In this document: piece by piece, positions 6,847 to 13,652 of the stretch
Layout of the letters: every line of letters starts with the position of its first letter
How positions within the stretch are numbered: position 1 is the first letter of the stretch
Assembly (NCBI GenBank): GCA_035637315.1
Contig: DASPXK010000048.1
Span: 1 to 20,959, forward strand
Reading direction: 5' to 3'
Source: DASPXK01 sp035637315
GTDB taxonomy: Bacteria; Chloroflexota; UBA6077; JACCZL01
DNA length: 20,959 nucleotides
Program-made: the position numbers and the translations under genes
The notes under the pieces: generated by a model
Seen by the model: only the letters and a program-made list of their open reading frames with translations
Databases searched by the model: none
Told to the model about the DNA's origin: nothing

Positions 6847-9105
6847 ATGCTGGAGCTGCAAGTCGTCGGGCGGCCCATTGCGCGCACGGATGGGCCAGCC
6901 AAGGTTTCGGGTCGAGCCGAATACACGGCCGACGTGGCACTGCCCGGCACGGTCTGGGGACAAGTGCTTCGCAGCCCGGTCGCGCACGCCCGCGTCATCT
7001 CGATCGAGGCCGGCCAGGCCAGGGCGCTGCCGGGCGTGCACGCCGTGCTGACTGCCCACGACCTTCCCGACCCCGGGCGGTTGGTCGGCCGCCGGCTGCG
7101 TGACTTCCCAATCCTGGCCCTGGACCGAGTTCTCTTCATCGGCCAGCCGGTGGCCGCCGTGGCGGCCGAGTCGCTCGACGTGGCGGAGGCCGCGCTCGAG
7201 CTGATCGAGGTCGAATACGAGGAGCTGCCTCCGGTCTTCGATCCAGCCGAGGCGCTGACACCCGAGGCCACGGTCCTCCATCCTCGCCTGGCCGAGTACG
7301 TCGGGCTGTCGAGCGACCGCCCGGCGGACGCTCCCGCCAACCTGCAAGGCATTTGGTCTCGGGCCACAGGCGACGTCGAAGCCGGCTTTGCCGAGGCCGA
7401 CGTTATCGTCGAGGGGACGTACTCCACGCCGCCGGTCCATCAGGGCTACCTGGAGCCACATGCCGTCCTGGCCCAGGCTCAGCCCGACGGCTCGATCGAC
7501 ATGTGGCTGAGCAACAAGACGCCGTTCGCGGCGCGCGGTCAGCTTGCCGCTGCCCTGGACGTGCGCGCCGAGTCCGTGCGGGTCCATCCGGCCGCCATCG
7601 GGGGCGACTTTGGGGGCAAGGGCAGCTTGATGGTGGCGCCCATAGCGGCGCTTCTTTCGCGGGCCTGTGGTCGGCCTGTCCGGATGGTTATGAGCTACGT
7701 CGAGGAGCTCATGGCCGGCAACCCGCGGCATGCCGCGCGGATCCGCCTTCGGGCGGGCGCGCGGCGCGACGGGACCCTCACCGCGCTCGAGGCCGAAATG
7801 GTGCTGGACGGTGGCGCCTACGCGGCCTTCAAGCCAGCCCCGACGCACATCGTCGGCGGGATAGCCAGGATCGCCGGGCCATATCGGATCCCGAACGTCC
7901 GCCTGGAGGGGCGAGTCGCCTACACGAACACGGTCCCCCGCGGGCACATGCGGGCCCCGGGCGAGCCCCAGGCGGTCTTCGCGCGAGAGCTTCACCTCGA
8001 CGTCGTGGCCCGCCGGTTGGGCATCGACCCGCTCGAGCTCAGGCGGCGCAACCTGCTCGCCGAGGGCGAGGAGCAGCCAGCCGGCGGCCGCTGGACCCAC
8101 CCTACCGCGAGCATCGTGATCGACCGAGCGGCCGAGGCTGTCGGCTGGGGCGCCAGGCGCGAGCCGAACGTGGGCCGCGGCCTGGCCGTGTCCGAGCGCG
8201 GCATCGGAACGGGCCACTCCACGGCCATCCTCTGGCTCGAGACCGACGGGTCCGCCGAGCTGCTGACCGGGCTGTTCGACACGGGCACCGGCGCGCACAC
8301 CATGATGCAGCAGGTCGCGGCCGAAGAGCTGGGCCTCGACCCAAGCCGGGTCAGAGTGCGGATCGGCGGCACCGACGAGGCCGAGGACGACAGCGGCGCC
8401 GGCGGGAGCCGGGTCACACACGTCGCCGGCCAGGCCGCCTATCAGGCGGCCGCCTCCGCCGCGCAGCAGCTAACCCAGCTCGCAGCCGAGCTGTATGGCT
8501 GGCCCGAGTCTGACGTTCTGCTGAAGGACGGCAAGGTGGGGCCGCGCGACCGGTTCGACGAAGAGGCCGTCCCGATCGAGGAGGCTCTGACTCGGTTGGG
8601 CGAGCCGATCGAGGCGCGGGGTGTCTACGACACCGACGAGCGCTACCCCGAGAACTCGTTTGCGGCCCAGGCGGCAGAGGTCGAGGTGGACCCCGAGACG
8701 GGCCAAGTGCGGGTGCGGCGGCTGGTCAGCGTCCACGATGTCGGGACGGTGATCAACCCGATCGCGCACGACGGCCAGATCGAGGGCGGAGCGATCCAGG
8801 CGCTTGGCTTCGCCCTGATGGAAGAGGTCGCGATCGGCGCGGACGACGGGCGGGTGGGGACGCTGAGCCTGGGCGAGTACAAGCTGCCGACGGTCGGGGA
8901 CGCGCCGCCATTCGAGACGCTCCACATCCCCGGCGGGCGCGGCCCGGCCCCGTACGGCGGCAAGGCGATCGGCGAGGCCAGCAGCAGCGCGCTCGCCCCA
9001 GCGATCGCGGCGGCCGTGCTGGACGCGGTCGGGGTAGTCGTCGGTGACCTGCCGATCACCGCCGAGAAGGTGCGGGCCGGGCTCGCCTCAGTACCGCGAG
9101 AGTGA
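6847..9105 (+). CDS. Xanthine dehydrogenase-family molybdopterin-binding (large) subunit, orphan
   Basis: This 752-residue protein is the catalytic subunit of a molybdenum hydroxylase (XdhA/CoxL-like). The N-terminal a/b hammerhead domain (about 15-135) carries GRAEYTADV and GQPVAAVAAES. The MoCo-binding domains follow, with HQGYLEPHAVLA (~198-209), IGGDFGGKG (251-259), GHMRAPGEPQ (366-375) and the active-site Glu in KAIGEASSS (E710). The residue after FGGK is Gly rather than the Glu used for purine binding in xanthine dehydrogenases. The CoxL loop AYxCSFR is absent, so neither xanthine nor CO is a likely substrate; an aldehyde or N-heteroaromatic is a better guess. The usual FAD (medium) and 2Fe-2S (small) subunit genes are not adjacent on either side. 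The ATG follows a weak ribosome site. The protein is probably cytoplasmic. Confidence 0.93.
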   Translation: MLELQVVGRPIARTDGPAKVSGRAEYTADVALPGTVWGQVLRSPVAHARVISIEAGQARALPGVHAVLTAHDLPDPGRLVGRRLRDFPILALDRVLFIGQPVAAVAAESLDVAEAALELIEVEYEELPPVFDPAEALTPEATVLHPRLAEYVGLSSDRPADAPANLQGIWSRATGDVEAGFAEADVIVEGTYSTPPVHQGYLEPHAVLAQAQPDGSIDMWLSNKTPFAARGQLAAALDVRAESVRVHPAAIGGDFGGKGSLMVAPIAALLSRACGRPVRMVMSYVEELMAGNPRHAARIRLRAGARRDGTLTALEAEMVLDGGAYAAFKPAPTHIVGGIARIAGPYRIPNVRLEGRVAYTNTVPRGHMRAPGEPQAVFARELHLDVVARRLGIDPLELRRRNLLAEGEEQPAGGRWTHPTASIVIDRAAEAVGWGARREPNVGRGLAVSERGIGTGHSTAILWLETDGSAELLTGLFDTGTGAHTMMQQVAAEELGLDPSRVRVRIGGTDEAEDDSGAGGSRVTHVAGQAAYQAAASAAQQLTQLAAELYGWPESDVLLKDGKVGPRDRFDEEAVPIEEALTRLGEPIEARGVYDTDERYPENSFAAQAAEVEVDPETGQVRVRRLVSVHDVGTVINPIAHDGQIEGGAIQALGFALMEEVAIGADDGRVGTLSLGEYKLPTVGDAPPFETLHIPGGRGPAPYGGKAIGEASSSALAPAIAAAVLDAVGVVVGDLPITAEKVRAGLASVPRE

Positions 9106-9188
9106 GGGAGCGGCCCCCTCCACTGGTCCCGACTCAGTAGCGCGACCGTGAGGCGCGTCCGACTCCATGAGGTTGACGCTGCGCGGGG

Positions 9189-9194
9189 CATAAT
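9189..9194 (+). promoter_or_regulatory. Possible -10 element (CATAAT) of the Uma2 gene
   Basis: CATAAT (overlapping TAATAG) stands 26 bases before the ATG at 9221 in otherwise GC-rich DNA. A TTGACG at 9173-9178 is only 10 bases upstream, too close to act as its -35. The call rests on base composition and position only. Confidence 0.3.
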
Positions 9195-9220
9195 AGAGGC
9201 GGATTGGGGGCCATGAAGCG

Positions 9221-9769
9221 ATGCACGGTCAACGCGTCATTCTCACGTACGAAGACTATCTGCTGCTGCCAGACGACGGCCGACGCTACGAGATCCACGA
9301 GGGCGAGCTGTCGGTGACGCCCGCGCCGACTCCCGACCACCAGGAGACCAGCGGCAACTTCAACGACGTCCTCCGGCACCACGTCAAGTCGCGCCGGCTG
9401 GGCAAGCTGTATTACGCGCCGATCGACTGCATCCTGGACGACACCACGATCGTCCAGCCGGATCTGGTCTTCGTCGACACGACCCGCCTCGAACGGATCA
9501 GCCGGCGCGGCATCGAGGGCGCCCCGACCCTGGTGGTGGAGGTCCTCTCGCCGTCGACTTCGAGCATCGACCGGGTCAGAAAGCTCCGGCTCTACGCGCG
9601 CTACGGAGTGCCGTACTACTGGATCGTCGATCACGAGACGCGCACGGTCGACGCGTACCAGTTGGTGGGTAACCAGTACGAGCTGGCCGCGCGCGCCTCT
9701 GGCTCGGAGGCCGCCTCACTGCCTCCATTCCCCGACTTGCGGTTGGAGCCGGAGTCGCTGTGGTCCTGA
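9221..9769 (+). CDS. Uma2-family (DUF820) restriction-endonuclease-fold protein
   Basis: This 182-residue protein has the typical Uma2 length and layout: LTYEDYLLLPDDGRRYEIHEGEL at the N terminus, IVQPDLVFV with catalytic-type D81, LVVEVLSPST with E107, R/K residues at 118-121, and RYGVPYYWIVDHETRTVDAYQL near the C terminus. This is the PD-(D/E)XK nuclease core. Uma2 proteins occur in many copies in Chloroflexota and Cyanobacteria, often near mobile DNA, and their biological role is not settled. The gene lies 115 bases after the molybdenum hydroxylase gene with its own possible -10. Its stop codon overlaps the earliest possible GTG start of the next gene (9760). There is no signal peptide, so it is cytoplasmic. 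Confidence 0.92.
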   Translation: MHGQRVILTYEDYLLLPDDGRRYEIHEGELSVTPAPTPDHQETSGNFNDVLRHHVKSRRLGKLYYAPIDCILDDTTIVQPDLVFVDTTRLERISRRGIEGAPTLVVEVLSPSTSSIDRVRKLRLYARYGVPYYWIVDHETRTVDAYQLVGNQYELAARASGSEAASLPPFPDLRLEPESLWS

Positions 9770-9786
9770 GCCGAGACGGGGTTCAG

Positions 9787-10818
9787 ATGGCCGAGTCCTC
9801 CGCAAGATTGGGCCGCCGCGACTTCGTGCGACGCGTGGGCGGACTGGCTCTGTCCGTCGCCGGCCTGGAACTGCTCGCTGCCTGCGGGATCTTGCCGTCT
9901 CCAGCGTCTCCAAAGAAGATCCCCCGTATCGGGTTCCTCTCGCCTGGCTCCGGGGAGCCTTCGCCCAACGTCGAGGCGTTCCAGCAAGGCCTGCGTGAGC
10001 TAGGCTACGTCGATGGCCAGACCATCGCGATCGAGTACCGCTGGGCCGAAGGAAACGTGGAGCGTCTCCCCGCCCTGGCAGCCGAGCTGGTCGATCTAAA
10101 AGTCGACGTCCTCGTCGCGGCCGGGCCAGGGCCAGCGGTCCAGGCCGCCAAGCCGGCGACCAGCTCGATCCCGATCGTCTTTGCGGCCGCCGGCGATCCC
10201 GTCGGGGTCGGGCTGGTCAACAGCCTCGCCCGGCCCGGCGGGAACATGACCGGGACGAGTGTGCTCGCGACGCCCGTAGCCGGCAAGGGCCTGGATCTGA
10301 TAAGGGAGGTCGTCCCGACACTCTCCACCGTCGCTGGTCTCTGGAGCGCAAGCGACCCGGGCATGAGTCTGGCGTTCAACGGGCTTGCCAGCAACGCCCA
10401 GTCATTGGGGTTCCAGGCCCTCAGCCTTGGGGTGCGAGATGCCAATGATGTCGACACCGCCTTCCAAAGCGCAGTTCAAGGCCACGCCGACGCCCTCGTC
10501 GTCCTCGTTTCTGCTTCGATCGCTCGCCACCAAACCCAGATCGTTGACCTCGCGGCGAGGAACCGGCTGCCCGCAATCTATTCGGTTAGAACTTTTGTGG
10601 CCGCTGGCGGACTCATAGCCTATGGTGCGAGCGTTGCCGACGCATACCACCGCGCCGCCACTTACGTCGACAAGATCCTGAAGGGGACCAAGCCGGCCGA
10701 CCTGCCCGTCGAGCAGCCGACCAAGTTTGACCTCGTAGTCAACATGAGGACGGCCCAGACGCTCGGGCTCACTATCCCGCAGTCGATCCTCCTCCAGGCG
10801 ACCGAGCTCATCCAGTGA
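9787..10818 (+). CDS. ABC transporter substrate-binding lipoprotein, TrpX-like (COG2984, ABC_sub_bind), orphan
   Basis: This 343-residue protein starts at the ATG 9787-9789; a GTG at 9760 inside the preceding gene would add 9 residues and is less likely. The leader contains a twin-arginine motif GRRDFVRR, a hydrophobic core and a lipobox LAAC, which predicts Tat export and lipid anchoring. The mature part shows the family pattern PRIGFLSPGS, FQQGLRELGYVDGQTIAIEYRWAEG, RLPALAAELV, DVLVAAG, IPIVFAAAGDPVGVGLV and LARPGGNMTGTS, ending with QTLGLTIPQSILLQA. Family members bind small ligands (tryptophan or tyrosine in studied cases) for import. No permease or ATPase gene of this type adjoins, so it either docks to a transporter encoded elsewhere or has another role. 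Part of the 3' half (about 10440-10640) looks less GC-rich than its neighbours. Confidence 0.92.
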   Translation: MAESSARLGRRDFVRRVGGLALSVAGLELLAACGILPSPASPKKIPRIGFLSPGSGEPSPNVEAFQQGLRELGYVDGQTIAIEYRWAEGNVERLPALAAELVDLKVDVLVAAGPGPAVQAAKPATSSIPIVFAAAGDPVGVGLVNSLARPGGNMTGTSVLATPVAGKGLDLIREVVPTLSTVAGLWSASDPGMSLAFNGLASNAQSLGFQALSLGVRDANDVDTAFQSAVQGHADALVVLVSASIARHQTQIVDLAARNRLPAIYSVRTFVAAGGLIAYGASVADAYHRAATYVDKILKGTKPADLPVEQPTKFDLVVNMRTAQTLGLTIPQSILLQATELIQ

Positions 10819-10849
10819 CGCGTCCGGGTCGACGCCCGAGCGGCTCAAC

Positions 10850-10898
10850 CCCTCACCCCCCATCCCCCTCTCCCTCAGCGGGCAGCGGGGGGTGAGGG
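10850..10898. repeat. C-rich palindromic repeat, family 1 copy B, overlapping the start of the aldolase gene
   Basis: A perfect 12-base inverted repeat pairs CCCTCACCCCCC (10850-10861) with GGGGGGTGAGGG (10887-10898) around a 25-base centre containing CCCCCTCTCCCT. The right arm holds the GTG start (10892) of the next gene and its only plausible ribosome site. Fold-back of the mRNA would hide that start. Confidence 0.75.
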
Positions 10899-11602
10899 TG
10901 CGGCCGCCAGACCTGGATGCGCTGCAGCGAGACGTCGTCCTGGCGAATCACATCGTCCACCGGGTAGGGCTGGTGTCCGCGTACGGACACGTCAGCGCTC
11001 GGATCCCTGGCACGCAGACGTTCCTCATCCCGACTCGGGCCAGTCCGGCCCTGGCACGCGAGGACCGCCTGCTGCTCATGGACGTCGGCGGCAATCGGAT
11101 TGAGGGCGAGGGGACGCCGAACTCCGAGTTCTGGATCCACGCCCGGATCTACGCCGCGCGGCCGGACGTGGGCGGCGTCGGTCACGTTCACTCACCCGCC
11201 TGCGTCGTGCTTGGCCAGATCAGCGAGCGTGTGGCGGTGATGTTCAACCAGGGCGCAGTGTTTGGTGAGGGTGTGCCCATTTTCGAGCGGGCGGGCCTTA
11301 TCCGCTCGCGGGAGCTTGGCGACCAAGTGGCCGCGACGCTCGGCCACTGCCGCGCCATGCTGCTGCGTGGCCACGGCGCGAACGTGGCCGACGCGGACGT
11401 CCGCCGCGCAACCGTGCTGGCGTGCTACCTGGAGGAGAACGTCGCCCTCCAGCTTCGAGCCCTGGCCGCGGCCGGCGGCGATCGCAGCCGGTTACGCTCC
11501 TTCAGCGAAGAGGAAGCCGAGCGCGTGTGCGAGGAGAACACGCCACCCGTCCTGGACCGGGCCTGGGAGTATTACTCAGCGCTGGCGGAACGCAAGATCT
11601 AG
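10892..11602 (+). CDS. Class II aldolase/adducin-family protein
   Basis: This 236-residue protein is of the FucA/AraD type. These Zn2+-dependent enzymes cleave or epimerise sugar phosphates and related hydroxy-acids. The visible site residues are the catalytic-type Glu in NSEFWIHARIY (E79), the zinc pair HVH (H98, H100) and the third His in RGHG (H161). The GLVSAYGHVSAR block at 26-37 is the family's phosphate/substrate loop. The start is a GTG at 10892 or 10898, both inside the right arm of a palindromic repeat. No other start upstream of the conserved block is available. The stop overlaps the stop of the opposite-strand gene within the palindrome CTAG. The substrate is unknown; distant homologues also act as decarboxylases or ketone-aldehyde lyases. 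Confidence 0.9.
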   Translation: MRVRPPDLDALQRDVVLANHIVHRVGLVSAYGHVSARIPGTQTFLIPTRASPALAREDRLLLMDVGGNRIEGEGTPNSEFWIHARIYAARPDVGGVGHVHSPACVVLGQISERVAVMFNQGAVFGEGVPIFERAGLIRSRELGDQVAATLGHCRAMLLRGHGANVADADVRRATVLACYLEENVALQLRALAAAGGDRSRLRSFSEEEAERVCEENTPPVLDRAWEYYSALAERKI

Positions 11603-12585
11603 ATCCGGTACTCGTCCAAACTGCTCGGGGCGAACAACTCTTCGATCGGGACGATCCGTGCGGCGAGGCCCTGGGAGTGGCTGTAGCGGATGAGTGCCTC
11701 GAGAGTCGCGCGATTTTGCTCGGCGCCATACGGCCAGAAGTCGTCACCCATCAGCGCACGCGTGAAATCGAGCTCGGCGATCAGCCAGGGGAGCGTGACG
11801 GCGAGGGCAACTGGGTCGCTCATCTCGGCCATCGCTCGAGCCTTGGCCTCGCAGAACGCGTCGTACAGGCTGCGCGCGACCCAGGGGACACGGTCAAGTA
11901 TCTCCCGCCGGATGACGACCGTGTGCATGATCGGGAAGATGCCGGTCCGACGATAGTAGTCGGCCTCGACGGTCCGAAAGTCCGGAAACAGTCGCTTCAC
12001 CCTGTGGCCGTCAAACGAGGAGGGCGCCCGAGCGCCCATCAGGGCATCGATCTCGCCGGCCGCGAGCATCGCGCTGAGGGTCTGGTGTGCGCCAATTGGG
12101 GCGATCTCGATGCCAGGTATCTCGATCGCTAGCTTCTCGATACGGCCCGGCTGCTCGAGGCCACCCCGGTACCAGCGCAAATCGCGCGGATGAACGTCGT
12201 AGTCGTCCGCCAGGAACCCACGTATCCAGACCGCCGCCGTCATCTGGTACTCGGGCACCCCCATGCGCTTGCCCCGCAGGTCCTGGGGACGCTCGATGCC
12301 GGCCTCGGCGTTGACGTAAATAGCTGAGTGGCGAAACGAGCGCGACGTGAAGACGGGAATCGCGACCACGCTGTCGTCGCCGCGCGAGCGGCGCAGCACA
12401 TAGCTCGAGGTAGACATCTCGGCCACGTCGAACTCGTGATGGCGAGTCATCCGCCAGAATACCTCCTCGACCGGCATGCGGAGGCAGGTCAGGTCGATGC
12501 CGGACGGGCGCACGTCGCCCAGAGCCAGCGGGGCAGTGCGATCGTAATCGGCGCAGGCCAGCGTCAGTGAGATCAGCCGATCCAC
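11599..12585 (-). CDS. 4,5-dihydroxyphthalate decarboxylase-like protein (periplasmic-binding fold, cytosolic)
   Basis: This 328-residue protein resembles 4,5-dihydroxyphthalate decarboxylase (Pht5-type) and NitT/TauT-like binding proteins. It shows LTLACADYDRTAPLALGDV, the conserved GIDLTCLRMPVEEVFWRM, FDVAEMSTSSYVLRR, AIPVFTSRSFRHSAIYVN, DLRGKRMGVPEYQMTAAVWIRGFL, and a C-terminal DFWPYGAEQNRATLEALIRYSHSQGL block. No signal peptide or lipobox is present, so it is likely a cytosolic enzyme rather than a transport receptor. The GTG start at 12585 overlaps the 3' end of the upstream small gene by 13 bases, with CCAGGA directly before it, suggesting coupled translation. It is the third gene of the diiron-protein operon. 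Family homologues are often labelled simply as ABC substrate-binding proteins, so decarboxylase activity is not assured. Confidence 0.85.
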   Translation of the reverse strand: MDRLISLTLACADYDRTAPLALGDVRPSGIDLTCLRMPVEEVFWRMTRHHEFDVAEMSTSSYVLRRSRGDDSVVAIPVFTSRSFRHSAIYVNAEAGIERPQDLRGKRMGVPEYQMTAAVWIRGFLADDYDVHPRDLRWYRGGLEQPGRIEKLAIEIPGIEIAPIGAHQTLSAMLAAGEIDALMGARAPSSFDGHRVKRLFPDFRTVEADYYRRTGIFPIMHTVVIRREILDRVPWVARSLYDAFCEAKARAMAEMSDPVALAVTLPWLIAELDFTRALMGDDFWPYGAEQNRATLEALIRYSHSQGLAARIVPIEELFAPSSLDEYRI

Positions 12586-12767
12586 TCCTGGACGTTGCCC
12601 TGCATGATGACGTCAATCATCTCTTTGCAGTCCTGGAACGCCCTCTCCGCGACCTCGGGGTCCTCGGATTGGATCCCCTGCCTTACGGCGGACTGCAGCG
12701 TCTGAACCACCTCCCGCAGGAAGGTGTCCAGCGGCTCGGCGATCGGGGTGGGCTCGACCTCGACCAT
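12573..12767 (-). CDS. Small acidic protein of unknown function in diiron operon
   Basis: This 64-residue product was not recognised. It is acidic, has no signal peptide or membrane segment, and is mostly predicted helix from the regular spacing of hydrophobic residues (FLREVVQTLQSAVRQGI and FQDCKEMIDVIMQG). It has a single Cys. The ATG is 3 bases after the stop of the PaaA-like gene, and its 3' end overlaps the next gene by 13 bases. This tight packing on both sides is the main reason to regard it as real. It could be a small subunit or effector of the diiron protein, but nothing in the sequence shows this directly. Confidence 0.75.
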   Translation of the reverse strand: MVEVEPTPIAEPLDTFLREVVQTLQSAVRQGIQSEDPEVAERAFQDCKEMIDVIMQGNVQEWIG

Positions 12768-12770
12768 GCC

Positions 12771-13496
12771 TCAGAGGTACTTGCGCCCCTTCAGTGGGTC
12801 CGGCACCTGGAGGCCCATCCCCTCGATCAGGGGATTGACCTGGGCCATGAACTCCTCGCGGGCCTGCTCGTTGGTCCGTCGCTTGAGTCCCCAGAAGCGG
12901 TAGCGCTCGGCCCGCTTGGAAGTCCCGCTGCCGAACATGTCGAGCGCGGTGGGATACCAGAGGTCGAGCGAGCGCTGGATGCGCTCTTTGGCTTCGCCGC
13001 CCTTGGCAGCCATCTCCGCCGTTCGAGTGGTTCCGTAGTCGATGTGGCCGTCCTCCTCCTGGATCACTTTCGAGGGGTGCTCGAGGATCCGCGCCAGTGG
13101 TACATAGGTGCACCCGTAGTACTCCTCCAGCTGGTACTTGCCCACTCGGTCGATGAGGAACCCGAAGATGGAGAAGTCCTCCCAGGTCGTGATCACTCCT
13201 CGGAACGCCTCCAGGTAGCGCTCCGAGTTGGCTCGGCTCAGCAGGTAGGACGTGTCGACACCCAGATCGCCTGCCACCCTGGCGAACTTCCGAAAATGGT
13301 CGATCTCCTCGGCCGCGGTCCGCGCCACGACGAGTTGGTCGATGCGGGCCGGCGCGCCAGGCAGCATGGCGTCGACGTAGAGGTGCGGCCCGCCGATCTC
13401 GCAGTCGGCCTGGATCGCAAGGACTCGCCGCAGCAAGTCCAGATATTCGGGGTCAGCCGTGTGGATGTCTTTAAGCTCGACCTGGTCCGTGAACAT
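12771..13496 (-). CDS. PaaA-like ferritin-type diiron protein (PaaA_PaaC family)
   Basis: The ATG at 13494-13496 is set by GGAGG four bases upstream (13501-13505), giving 241 residues; a longer in-frame start at 13541 lacks such a site. The protein belongs to the phenylacetyl-CoA epoxidase family (PaaA_PaaC). Candidate iron ligands are E33, the E64xxH67 pair, D116 or E124, and the E148xxH151 pair. The C-terminal block WGLKRRTNEQAREEFMAQV...LGLQVPDP closely follows the PaaA ending, where related words precede a PDP motif. PaaA normally works with PaaC as a scaffold and PaaE as an electron-transfer partner. No PaaB/C/D/E genes are adjacent, so this may be a stand-alone oxygenase. It is first in an operon with the 64-residue protein and the decarboxylase-like protein. 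Confidence 0.88.
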   Translation of the reverse strand: MFTDQVELKDIHTADPEYLDLLRRVLAIQADCEIGGPHLYVDAMLPGAPARIDQLVVARTAAEEIDHFRKFARVAGDLGVDTSYLLSRANSERYLEAFRGVITTWEDFSIFGFLIDRVGKYQLEEYYGCTYVPLARILEHPSKVIQEEDGHIDYGTTRTAEMAAKGGEAKERIQRSLDLWYPTALDMFGSGTSKRAERYRFWGLKRRTNEQAREEFMAQVNPLIEGMGLQVPDPLKGRKYL

Positions 13497-13580
13497 GGGA
13501 CCTCCAGTACGGTGGGATGGCAGTAACGCGTCCCCTATCAAACAGCTTACATCGAAGGCGCGGCAAGTGGCGAGTCTCGG

Positions 13581-13609
13581 TGTAGGCGCACGGCATGCCG
13601 TGCCCTCAC
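13581..13609. repeat. GCACGGCATGCCGTGC palindrome, family 2 copy 1
   Basis: A perfect 16-base palindrome at 13588-13603 is flanked by TGTAGGC on the left and CCTCAC on the right. It lies in the divergent gap between the diiron operon and the glycosyltransferase gene. A degenerate second copy is at 13721-13744. Palindromes of the type (G)GGCACGGCATGCCGTGCCC followed by CTACG are, to my knowledge, dispersed in many high-GC genomes. Confidence 0.75.
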
Positions 13610-13652
13610 TTGTCAGGTCGCGGTGTGCCGTAATCGGTCTAGACTACGCTCC

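Noticed and set aside
6799..8421. Long open frame (540 codons) on the minus strand opposite the molybdenum hydroxylase gene
   Set aside because: The plus-strand frame has clear family motifs throughout; the antisense frame is low-complexity and caused by high GC at third positions.
12567..13526. 319-codon plus-strand frame opposite the diiron operon
   Set aside because: It spans two real genes and their junction, and the minus strand has matching ribosome sites and family motifs.
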